A stretch of DNA of 56,339 bases from Bradyrhizobium sp. WSM1743. GTDB taxonomy: Bacteria > Pseudomonadota > Alphaproteobacteria > Rhizobiales > Xanthobacteraceae. Under the pieces are notes generated by a model. That model worked only from the letters and a program-made list of their open reading frames with translations, ran no database searches and was not told where the DNA came from. This document shows, one piece after another, positions 1-6,949 of this stretch. The translations under genes were made by a program, and so were the position numbers. The DNA is taken from contig NZ_AXAZ01000056.1 of the NCBI RefSeq assembly GCF_000473065.1, forward strand, positions 1-56,339, written 5' to 3'. Position 1 is the stretch's first letter. Each line of letters begins with the position of its first letter.

Positions 1-204
1 GTCCGCTCCAACGGCGAGATCAAATGGCGTGGCGAGCTCATCCACCTTTGCAGCGCTCTCGCTGGTGAAACAGTCGCCGTAGAGGAAACCGCCGATGGGC
101 AATGGCAAGTGCGCTTCTTCAACGTGCCGATCGGCATCATCGATCAGAAAACATCGACGCTGCGGCGCTGCGCTAGCGCAGCGCCGCAGCGGACCGAACC
201 ATGA
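1..204 (+). CDS. Transposase, C-terminal fragment (integrase-core, IS481-like)
   Basis: Frame 1 reads through from the window edge to TGA at 202-204, giving about 67 residues. The start VRSNGEIKWRGELIHL and the following GETVAVEETADGQW stretch resemble the small C-terminal beta domain that follows the DDE catalytic core in IS481/integrase-core transposases, where an NGEIKW-type motif is typical. The catalytic residues lie upstream of the window. The last 15 or so codons run over a perfect palindrome, so the extreme C-terminus may be a later acquisition. Family-level assignment is from motif memory only. Confidence 0.7.
   Translation, partial: VRSNGEIKWRGELIHLCSALAGETVAVEETADGQWQVRFFNVPIGIIDQKTSTLRRCASAAPQRTEP
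158..191. repeat. 34-bp perfect palindrome inside transposase 3' end
   Basis: Positions 158-191 are a perfect self-complementary sequence centred on GCTAGC; the left half reads CGCTGCGGCGCTGCGCT. It lies inside the last codons of the transposase gene, 19 bp before the first TGTTACC motif. As RNA it could form a very strong hairpin and act as a terminator for the element; as DNA it could extrude as a cruciform. Confidence 0.85.
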
Positions 205-273
205 ACGATTGTTACCTATCCATCCGGGCTGTTTTGTTACCCTTCCATCCGCTGGACATCCGAGCATGCCGCG

Positions 274-1914
274 CTAGGCGCGCTCCCGCTTTTCAAACTC
301 CCCCGCCAGCACCCGCCACTGGAACAGCGGCGACTCCTTTGGCGGCGAGAGCTCCGGGGTCCAGCCGGTGAGCTTTTCAATTACATAAGTGTCCGTCACA
401 ACGCCGCGCCAGCGGCGTTCGACTTCTCCGAGTTGCTCGCGTTTCGCCGGGATGTTCTCCCACAGCGACGAACGGTTGTCCGGCTCGCGTCCGACGTAAA
501 TCCCCGCATGTCCCCTGATCTTGTCCATGCCGGGATCGCGGAAATCCTGGAAGCGGCCGCGCTCGTTGATCTCGATGACGGGCACGCGGCCCCGGAACAG
601 CCAGCGCATCATGGCGTAGGTGCGATAGTCGGTGGTCGCGATCCAGGTCGCGCCGGTCTCATCGAGGGCGGCCTGCGCGCGCGCCGCAACCTGCTCGTAG
701 CCGGCCTCGGCGCCGATCGGATCGATCTTGCCGAGCAGATTCCAGGGCGCGGCGACGTAGTAGAGAAACACGATGACGACGAAGGCCATGCCTGAGACGA
801 TCGCTGCCTTGACCCAGAACAGTGACGATTTGAGCATGCGGGCCGACCATCCCTCTTTCGTCATCGTGCTGAGGTTCACCGCGGCGGCGGCAAAACCGAC
901 CGGCCACATGAACATCGGCCAGGTGTCGCCGACGCGAAGCGTCAGCGACTTGAAGAAGAAATACAGAAACGGCACCAGCACGGCGGTGGACAAGAGGATC
1001 GCAACCGGCTCGCGCGTGCGATAGCCGCGCCACGCCGTCAACACCAGGCCCGTCAGCACCACCGGCAGCATGACGAAGCCGACCAGGCCGAATTGCAGGC
1101 CGATGTAATCGCCGATCGTGCGCAGCGAGATGCCGTAATTGGCGGTGGCGCGCACGCCCTGGAAGCGGAACGAGGCCCAGTCGTGCTGCGCGTTCCAGAT
1201 CAGCACCGGTGAGAATACTGCTATCGCGACCAGCACGGCGAGATAAGGGTAAGGGCTGCGCAGCCAACGCCAGCGCCAGTCCGGCACCAGCAGGAAGGCA
1301 GCCACTGCGGGCGCGAACATGATCGCGGTGAATTTCGACAGCATCGAGAGGCCTGCGAACAGGCCGGCCGCGAGCCACCAGCGGCCATCGCCACTCTGCA
1401 CCAGCCGCACCAGCGACCACACCATCGCCACCGCGAACGGGATCATGGCGACGTCGGGCGCAACCTTGGCCATCAGCAGGCCATAATACAGCGCGGCTTC
1501 CGGCATCAGCATGGCGACCACAATCGCACGTGCATCATGCGTGAGGCGGCGGACGATGTCGGCGAGCAGCAGCTGCGTCACCAGCATCGCGACGATGCCG
1601 CCGAAACGAACGCCGAGATTGGTGTCGCCGAAGATCGCGGTACCGAAACGGATCAGCCAGGCGATGCCGGGAGGATGATCGAGGAAGCTGAGCGCGGCCT
1701 CCTTCGACCAGGTCCAGTAATAAGCTTCATCCGTGCGCAGCTCGATCGCGGAGGCATAGACGATGCGAAGCGCGGTCATCGCGGCGATGATCACTGCGGC
1801 AACAAGGATGAGACGGCGTTCGGAGCCGTCTGGCTTCGCAGATATGTCGGGAGCGATCGTCACGGCCGCGCTTTTCCCCGACTTGGAGGGGCGAGTCAAT
1901 GTAGGGAGTCCCAC
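274..1914 (-). CDS. Glycosyltransferase family 39 membrane protein (ArnT/PMT-like)
   Basis: 546-residue polytopic membrane protein. After a hydrophilic N-terminus of about 32 residues comes a first helix and then the loop with ELRTDEAYYWTWS, the acidic DE motif typical of the first periplasmic loop of GT39/GT83 polyprenyl-phosphate sugar transferases. About ten further hydrophobic segments and a soluble C-terminal domain follow, as in ArnT and dolichyl-phosphate-mannose mannosyltransferases. It should move a sugar from an undecaprenyl-phosphate donor to lipid A, a glycan or a protein in the periplasm; the acceptor cannot be told. It stands alone between an insertion sequence and a repeat element. 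The first Met gives a long basic N-terminus, so a later start is possible. Confidence 0.8.
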   Translation of the reverse strand: MGLPTLTRPSKSGKSAAVTIAPDISAKPDGSERRLILVAAVIIAAMTALRIVYASAIELRTDEAYYWTWSKEAALSFLDHPPGIAWLIRFGTAIFGDTNLGVRFGGIVAMLVTQLLLADIVRRLTHDARAIVVAMLMPEAALYYGLLMAKVAPDVAMIPFAVAMVWSLVRLVQSGDGRWWLAAGLFAGLSMLSKFTAIMFAPAVAAFLLVPDWRWRWLRSPYPYLAVLVAIAVFSPVLIWNAQHDWASFRFQGVRATANYGISLRTIGDYIGLQFGLVGFVMLPVVLTGLVLTAWRGYRTREPVAILLSTAVLVPFLYFFFKSLTLRVGDTWPMFMWPVGFAAAAVNLSTMTKEGWSARMLKSSLFWVKAAIVSGMAFVVIVFLYYVAAPWNLLGKIDPIGAEAGYEQVAARAQAALDETGATWIATTDYRTYAMMRWLFRGRVPVIEINERGRFQDFRDPGMDKIRGHAGIYVGREPDNRSSLWENIPAKREQLGEVERRWRGVVTDTYVIEKLTGWTPELSPPKESPLFQWRVLAGEFEKRERA

Positions 1915-1920
1915 ATGGGT

Positions 1921-2076
1921 GTCGTCCCGGGCAAGCGAAGCGCAGACCCGGGACCCATAACCAGGGAGGAGTGCGGCGAAGACTCGGAGTTACCGCCCCG
2001 CGCCACAACCCTCCCTGTGGCTATGGGTCCCGGATCGGCGCGCGCCTGAGGGCGCGCTTGTCCGGGACGACGGCGG
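1921..2076. repeat. Dispersed repeat family A, copy 1 (GTCGTCCCGG-bounded)
   Basis: Begins with GTCGTCCCGGG and ends with the inverse TCCGGGACGAC. A second copy is at 21187-21343. Both share internal blocks GACTCGGAGTTACCG, CTCCCTGTGGCT and GGTCCCGGATCGGCGCGCG. It fills the 265-bp gap between the divergently oriented glycosyltransferase and adenylate cyclase genes, so any promoters there must lie inside or beside it. Confidence 0.85.
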
Positions 2077-2179
2077 GGTTATGCGGCGGCCTGCCGCGCA
2101 TGTGATCGGCCAAGCTGTCCACATCAGGAATTAAACGCTACGCTGGCTGTTCTCTTTCACGAACTGATACAATCGAATC

Positions 2180-3910
2180 ATGGCCATCGCTCCCATACAG
2201 ATGTCCGTCGTCCGCGCCACCAGCGTGCGGCAGGTGCGGCTCATCTGCGGCATCATCCTGTTCTCTTATGTGGTCAGCCATTTCCTCAACCACGCGCTCG
2301 GCAACATCTCGGTCGATGCCATGGAGGCCGGGGTCTACTACCACACCCTGTTGTGGCAGTTCCTGCCTGTCGCGATCGTGTTCTACACGGCGGCGCTGAC
2401 CCATATGGGGCTCGGCATCTACGCGCTGTATCAGCGCCGGCAGTTCCGCTGGCGGACGATCGAGCCGCTCCAGCTCGTGCTGGGACTGAGCATTCCGGCT
2501 CTCGTGATGGCGCATGTGATCGGCGTGCGACTCGGCCAGACGCTGTACGGACACCAGAAGCTCTATCCGCAGGAGCTCTATCTGTTCTTCGTCGCCGCGC
2601 CGGGCCGGCTCTGGCAGATGACGATCCTGCTCCTGATCGCCTGGGTGCACGGCTGCATCGGCATCTATTTCTGGCTTCGCCTCAAACCGTTCTTCACGCG
2701 CGCGGCGCCCTATCTGCTCGCAGCCGCCGTGCTGATCCCGACCCTGTCGCTGCTCGGAGTCTACCAGGGCGGCCGCAGCGTCGAGCTCGAGGCCGACGAC
2801 GGGGAATGGCGTACGCACAATCTCACCCGCCGCCAGGTCGGCACGGTCGCGGAAGGCAATACGCTCGACCGCATCGCCGGCGGCCTCACTGCCGGATATT
2901 TCGGTTTGCTGGGACTGGCGCTGGCCGCGCGCGGCGTGCGGGCCTGGCGCGAGCGGCGCGGCGGCATGATCGCGCTGTCCTACGGCAACGGCAAGACGGT
3001 GCGGGTCCCCAAGGGCCTCTCCGTGCTGGAAGCGAGCCTGCGCCACAACGTGCCGCATGCCAGCGTCTGCGGCGGCCGCGCCCGCTGCTCGACCTGCCGC
3101 ATCCGCGTCATCGGCGATCATGGCGTCCTGCCCGAACCGTCGCAACGCGAGGCCTTCGTGCTCACGCGCGTCGGCACCGCCGATCCGTCGATCCGGCTGG
3201 CGTGCCAGCTACGGCCGACATCCGACCTCTCCTTCTTCCAGCTTTTCACGCCCCACACGCACGCGGCGGACGGACAGGCCTCGACGCCGGCGCGCATCGG
3301 CCAGGAACGCTATCTCGTCAGCCTGTTCGTCGACATGCGCGGCTCGACGCAGCTCGCCGAGAAGCGGCTGCCGTTCGACACAGTCTTCATCGTCAACCGC
3401 TTCCTCGGCGCGGTCTCCCAGGCCGTCATCGAGAACGGCGGTCAGCCGAACCAGTACGTCGGCGACGGCATGCTGGCGCTGTTCGGGCTGTCGGCCGATC
3501 CGCAAACCGCGTGCCGGCAGGCGCTGAAGGCTGCAGCCGGAATCGCAACGCATATTGACGAACTTAACGAGCTTCTGAGCCACGATTTGCGCCAGCCGAT
3601 CCGCTTCGGCATCGGCATCCACAGCGGCGAGGTCATCATCGGCGACATCGGTTATCGCGATCACATCGTCTTCACCGCGCTCGGCGATGCCGTCAACGTC
3701 GCGGCCCGCCTGCAGGACATGACCAAGACGCTGGCCTGCGAGGCCATTGTCTCGGAAGAAGTCCGCCGCACCGCAGGTCTTGCCGAGGACGCCCTGCCGC
3801 AGCAGGAGGTCGCAATCCGCGGCCGCGACGAGCCGATGGCCGTGCGCGTGGTGACGGATGCGAGGGAGTTGGCGGGGCTGGTTGATCGCAGCGAGCGGGT
3901 GGCGGCATAA
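2180..3910 (+). CDS. cyaC: CyaC-like membrane adenylate cyclase with ferredoxin domain
   Basis: 576 residues in three parts. Residues 20-250 form six hydrophobic helices with His34/His38, His75, His112 and His157, matching the four-histidine signature of diheme-B succinate:quinone oxidoreductase anchors. Residues 262-350 are a 2Fe-2S ferredoxin domain with Cys297, Cys303, Cys306 and Cys342. Residues 377-560 are a class III cyclase domain with metal-binding Asp385 (VDMRGS), Asp429 (VGDGM) and the FTALGDAVNVAARL stretch. Sinorhizobium meliloti CyaC has this order and is known as a quinone-responsive diheme adenylate cyclase. I infer that this protein makes cAMP according to quinone-pool redox state. 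No clear Shine-Dalgarno precedes the ATG; a second ATG lies seven codons in. It has no operon partner. Confidence 0.88.
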   Translation: MAIAPIQMSVVRATSVRQVRLICGIILFSYVVSHFLNHALGNISVDAMEAGVYYHTLLWQFLPVAIVFYTAALTHMGLGIYALYQRRQFRWRTIEPLQLVLGLSIPALVMAHVIGVRLGQTLYGHQKLYPQELYLFFVAAPGRLWQMTILLLIAWVHGCIGIYFWLRLKPFFTRAAPYLLAAAVLIPTLSLLGVYQGGRSVELEADDGEWRTHNLTRRQVGTVAEGNTLDRIAGGLTAGYFGLLGLALAARGVRAWRERRGGMIALSYGNGKTVRVPKGLSVLEASLRHNVPHASVCGGRARCSTCRIRVIGDHGVLPEPSQREAFVLTRVGTADPSIRLACQLRPTSDLSFFQLFTPHTHAADGQASTPARIGQERYLVSLFVDMRGSTQLAEKRLPFDTVFIVNRFLGAVSQAVIENGGQPNQYVGDGMLALFGLSADPQTACRQALKAAAGIATHIDELNELLSHDLRQPIRFGIGIHSGEVIIGDIGYRDHIVFTALGDAVNVAARLQDMTKTLACEAIVSEEVRRTAGLAEDALPQQEVAIRGRDEPMAVRVVTDARELAGLVDRSERVAA

Positions 3911-3935
3911 AGTGCGAGCGGCAAGTTCCGTGCGC

Positions 3936-4090
3936 TCCCTCCCCCGCTTGCGGGGGAGGGTTGGGGAGAGGGTGCTTCCCCAACGGGACAATCCCCTAGA
4001 GGAGAAAGCCCTCGCCCGGCGTGCCCGGGACGATGCTTCGCATCGCCCGGAGCGCGCCGACCTCTCCCGCAAGCGCTTGCGGGAGAGGTG
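3936..4090. repeat. Dispersed repeat family B, copy 1; rest of the 3911-4274 gap
   Basis: GC-rich imperfect inverted repeat starting GCTCCCTCCCCCGCTTGCGG and ending CAAGCGCTTGCGGGAGAGGTG-like sequence. Relatives lie at 12303-12447, 43994-44130 and, interrupted, at 30914-31240. It follows the cyaC stop and probably acts as its 3' structure. The remaining gap (4091-4274) is the leader of sorA: TTGACT at 4187-4192 could be a -35 box but no convincing -10 follows, and GGGAGGAG about 10 bases before the sorA ATG is a good ribosome-binding site. Confidence 0.8.
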
Positions 4091-4274
4091 CACCGTCGCA
4101 GACGCTGCAGTTCGGCTCAACCCACTGCACCGCGTAACACCGGCCTGCTGCAATGCAGCGGCATGGGCTTGCTGCGAAAGCACGAATTGACTTCATCCAA
4201 ATCGTTGCGACAGATGAGCGCGGGTCTCGCGGTGATGACCGCTGGTCCAACAAAAGCTCCGGGAGGAGACCAGA

Positions 4275-5474
4275 ATGTTCGATCGACGCGACCTGCTCAA
4301 AGGAGCAGGGCTTGCCGCACTTGCGGCCACACTGAATTCCACCAGGGCGCTTGCGCTCGACACCGTCACGCTGCCCTTCGCCAATGGCGAACGGCCGCTG
4401 GTGAAATATCCGCAGAAGCGGCCGATGATCGGCTTGACCAGCCGGCCGCCGCAGCTCGAGACGCCGTTTGCGGTGTTCAACGACGGCCCGATCACGCCGA
4501 ACAACGCGTTCTTCGTGCGCTATCACCTCTCCGATATGCCCTACAATCTCGATCCCGACAAGTTCACGCTCGAGGTCAAGGGCAAGGTCGACAAGCCGCT
4601 GAAATTGTCGCTGAAAGACATCAGGAAGATGAAGGCGACCGAGATCGTCGCCGTCAATCAGTGCTCCGGCAACAGCCGCGGCTTCTTCGAGCCGCGCGTC
4701 GCCGGCGGCCAGCTCGCCAACGGCGCAATGGGCTGCGCGCGCTGGCGCGGCGTGCCGCTGAAGGCGGTGCTGGAGATGGCGGGCGTGCAGACCGGCGCCA
4801 AGCAGGTGACGTTCAACGGCATGGACGGGCCGGTCAACGACAAGACGCCCGACTTCGTCAAGGCGCTCGACATTGATCACGCCAGCGACGGCGAGGTGAT
4901 GCTGGCCTATGGCATGAACGGCGAGGACCTGCCGTTCCTCAACGGCTTTCCGCTGCGCCTGGTCGTGCCGGGCTATTACGGCACCTACTGGGTCAAGCAC
5001 CTCAACGAGATCACCGTCATCGACAATGTCTATGACGGCTTCTGGATGAAGTCGGCCTATCGCATCCCCGATACGCCCAACAACGCGGTCGAGCCGGGCA
5101 CCGCGCCGAAAGCGACGATCCCGATCAACCGCTTCACCATCCGCTCCTTCATCACCAGCGTCCCCGATGGTGCCAAGCTGAAGGCGGGAGCTGTGACCCT
5201 GCGCGGCATCGCCTTCGACGGCGGCAAGGGCATCAAGGAGGTCCAGGTCTCCACCGACGGCGGCAAGACCTGGGTAAGCGCCAAGCTCGGCAAGGACCTT
5301 GGCAGATACGCCTTTCGCGAATGGAAGCTGCCGGTGAAGCTCGCGGCCGGCAGCCATGAGCTCAAGGTCCGCGCCACCGGTAACGGCGGCGAGACCCAGC
5401 CGGACACGCCGCGCTGGAACCCGGCGGGTTACTTGCGCAACGTCGTCGAAACCGTCCGCGTGACGGTGGCCTGA
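4275..5474 (+). CDS. sorA: Sulfite:cytochrome c oxidoreductase, molybdenum subunit
   Basis: 399 residues. The N-terminus FDRRDLLKGAGLAALAATL is a twin-arginine signal, so the folded enzyme goes to the periplasm. Residues about 45-270 form the sulfite-oxidase molybdopterin domain with Cys130 in VNQCSGNSRGFFEP as the expected molybdenum ligand; residues about 285-395 are the Mo-co dimerisation beta domain. Length and layout match SorA rather than vertebrate enzymes, as there is no N-terminal heme domain. It oxidises sulfite to sulfate and hands electrons to the cytochrome encoded 6 bp downstream. SoxC is a related alternative, but no other sox genes are here. The start is supported by GGAGGAG. 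Confidence 0.88.
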   Translation: MFDRRDLLKGAGLAALAATLNSTRALALDTVTLPFANGERPLVKYPQKRPMIGLTSRPPQLETPFAVFNDGPITPNNAFFVRYHLSDMPYNLDPDKFTLEVKGKVDKPLKLSLKDIRKMKATEIVAVNQCSGNSRGFFEPRVAGGQLANGAMGCARWRGVPLKAVLEMAGVQTGAKQVTFNGMDGPVNDKTPDFVKALDIDHASDGEVMLAYGMNGEDLPFLNGFPLRLVVPGYYGTYWVKHLNEITVIDNVYDGFWMKSAYRIPDTPNNAVEPGTAPKATIPINRFTIRSFITSVPDGAKLKAGAVTLRGIAFDGGKGIKEVQVSTDGGKTWVSAKLGKDLGRYAFREWKLPVKLAAGSHELKVRATGNGGETQPDTPRWNPAGYLRNVVETVRVTVA

Positions 5475-5480
5475 AGGACA

Positions 5481-5795
5481 ATGATCATGCAGCGCACCGT
5501 TCTCCTCACCATTACGCTCGCCCTCGCGGCCGCAGCGGCGTCGGCGTTTGCCGCCCCGGTCAACTACAAGACCCCCGACGAGCTCGCGGCCTTCAAGCCC
5601 GGGCCCAATCTCGAGGTCGTGCAGGGCAATTGCAGCGCCTGCCACTCGTCCGACTACGTCGCGACGCAGCCGCCGATGAAGGACAAAAGGGCCTTCTGGC
5701 AGGCCGAGGTGACGAAGATGATCAAGGTCTATGGCGCACCGATCGACGATGCCGATGTCGGCAAGATCGTCGATTATCTGGCCGCGACCTATTGA
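5481..5795 (+). CDS. sorB: Sulfite dehydrogenase cytochrome c subunit
   Basis: 104 residues with a Sec signal peptide (residues 1 to about 25, ending AFAA) and one c-type heme site CSACH (Cys51, Cys54, His55). Met66 in QPPMKDKRAF is a candidate sixth heme ligand. It starts 6 bp after the sorA stop, so the two are cotranscribed, and it matches SorB of the SorAB complex: periplasmic electron acceptor from the molybdenum subunit, passing electrons to the respiratory chain. Confidence 0.88.
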   Translation: MIMQRTVLLTITLALAAAAASAFAAPVNYKTPDELAAFKPGPNLEVVQGNCSACHSSDYVATQPPMKDKRAFWQAEVTKMIKVYGAPIDDADVGKIVDYLAATY

Positions 5796-6003
5796 CGGCT
5801 GCCGGCATGCGCCCCTGCCATTTGACCGCGAAACGGGCAAAACCGGTAAAAACGCCGCGAAGTTGAGCGGAATTCGGCGAAATGGCGATGTGGTTTGAGC
5901 TACCAAGCCTGCCACATTCCGCGTATCCTGTTAGGACCGAACCGGCCGGTTGGCGGGGACTGGCGGTTCGAGATCTCGGAGGAAGACCCGCGGAGAAGTC
6001 GTG

Positions 6004-6204
6004 ATGGCTAAAGGTACGGTCAAGTGGTTCAACCCGACGAAGGGTTATGGATTTATCCAGCCTGCGTCGGGTGGCAAGGATGTGTTCGTGCATATCTCGG
6101 CAGTGCAGAAGGCCGGTCTGTCCACCCTGAACGAGGGACAGACGGTGGAATACGAAGAGATCGCAAACCGGGGCAAGACCTCCGCGGAAAACCTCAAAGT
6201 ATAA
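6004..6204 (+). CDS. cspA: Cold-shock protein, CspA family
   Basis: 66 residues beginning MAKGTVKWFNPTKGYGFI. RNP1 (KGYGFI) and RNP2 (VFVHI) are intact, so it should bind single-stranded RNA/DNA as an RNA chaperone. I start at 6004, where the family N-terminus begins and GGAGAA lies 8 bases upstream; an in-frame ATG at 5950 would add 18 residues foreign to the family. The 200-bp leader (5796-6003) is long, as usual for csp mRNAs with structured leaders, though I cannot assign a thermosensor. The symbol is generic: several csp paralogues are normal in this group. Confidence 0.93.
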   Translation: MAKGTVKWFNPTKGYGFIQPASGGKDVFVHISAVQKAGLSTLNEGQTVEYEEIANRGKTSAENLKV

Positions 6205-6225
6205 GCCCGCGCCAGCCTTTGCTGC

Positions 6226-6245
6226 CTCCCGGATCTGTCCGGGAG
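6226..6245 (+). terminator. Hairpin downstream of cspA
   Basis: Perfect 8-bp stem CTCCCGGA / TCCGGGAG with a 4-base loop, 21 bases after the csp stop codon. There is no strong T tract directly after it, so it is a probable rather than canonical intrinsic terminator. Confidence 0.6.
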
Positions 6246-6374
6246 CGGGCCAAGAAAATTTAAGAAGACGGCCGGTGCATTCGACGACAGGCGTTGCGAC
6301 TGCACAAGGATAGCTATTTTTCCTGCGAAGACCGCTTATCAAACCACAGCAATGACAATCGCGACAGCACTTCG

Positions 6375-6869
6375 CTAACCCACCGGCAACGGTGCGTCGC
6401 GCTTGATCTCCTCCATCACCGCATAGGTCCGCGTCTCGCGCACGCCCGGCATCGACAGCAGGGTCTCGCCGAGAAAGCGCCGATAGGCGGTCATGTCTGC
6501 CAGCCGCGCCTTCACAAGATAGTCGAAGCCGCCGGCAACCATGTGACACTCCAGCACCTCGGGCGCGAGCTTCACCGCGCGCGCAAAGCGCTCGAAATTG
6601 TCGGGCGTGGTCTTGTCGAGCAGCACCTCGACGAACACCAAGAGACCGAGACCAAGCCGGTGCGGGTTGAGCCGCGCGCCATAGCCTTCGACAAACCCCT
6701 CGCGCTGCAGGCGCTTCAGCCGCTCGCCGATCGAGGTCGGCGACAGCCCGATGCGCTCAGCGAGCTCGACATTGGCGATGCGCCCGTCCTCCTGCAAAAT
6801 CGAGAGGATTTTCCGGTCGATGCGATCAAGTTCCATATCTTGCGAGGCCGAATGGCGAAAGATCTTCAT
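6375..6869 (-). CDS. putR: Lrp/AsnC-family regulator, likely PutR
   Basis: 164 residues. The N-terminal helix-turn-helix (LDRIDRKILSILQEDGRI...LSPTSIGERLKRL, about 14-60) and C-terminal RAM/AsnC ligand domain (about 75-155) are those of Lrp-type regulators. It is transcribed divergently from putA with 80 bp between start codons. In Agrobacterium and Rhodobacter an Lrp-type PutR at this position activates putA when proline is present, needed because their PutA lacks a DNA-binding domain, as does the one here. A second Met at residue 12 is an alternative start and would be closer to typical Lrp length. Confidence 0.85.
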   Translation of the reverse strand: MKIFRHSASQDMELDRIDRKILSILQEDGRIANVELAERIGLSPTSIGERLKRLQREGFVEGYGARLNPHRLGLGLLVFVEVLLDKTTPDNFERFARAVKLAPEVLECHMVAGGFDYLVKARLADMTAYRRFLGETLLSMPGVRETRTYAVMEEIKRDAPLPVG

Positions 6870-6949
6870 TTTCTAAGGCAAACCGGCTAAATTGTCTATC
6901 GAACTACGGTCATGCCGGCTTTATCCTGAATCTCACCACAGGACACGCC
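6870..6949. promoter_or_regulatory. Divergent putR-putA promoter region
   Basis: The 80-bp intergenic region is AT-richer than its flanks (for example CTAAATTGTCTATCG around 6889-6903) and must hold both promoters and any PutR site. I could not define boxes or a clear dyad by eye. Confidence 0.45.

Larger units (their letters stand above)
1..251 (+). mobile_element. 3' end of an IS481-like insertion sequence (truncated by window edge)
   Basis: The segment holds the last 68 sense codons of a transposase followed by two near-identical 17-bp motifs, TGTTACCTATCCATCCG (210-226) and TGTTACCCTTCCATCCG (235-251), 15 of 17 positions equal and in the same orientation. Paired TGTTACC-type motifs just after the transposase stop fit the subterminal or terminal transposase-binding sequence of IS481-like elements. 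The exact element end is not visible because the other terminus lies outside the window. It sits directly against the 3' end of the glycosyltransferase gene, whose stop is at 274-276. Confidence 0.6.

Noticed and set aside
4187..4215. A sigma-70 promoter for sorAB (TTGACT ... ACAGAT)
   Set aside because: The -35 box is plausible, but the -10 hexamer matches the consensus in only two positions.
5950..6003. An N-terminal extension of the cold-shock gene from an upstream ATG
   Set aside because: The 18 extra residues are not part of the compact family, and the inner start has a good Shine-Dalgarno.
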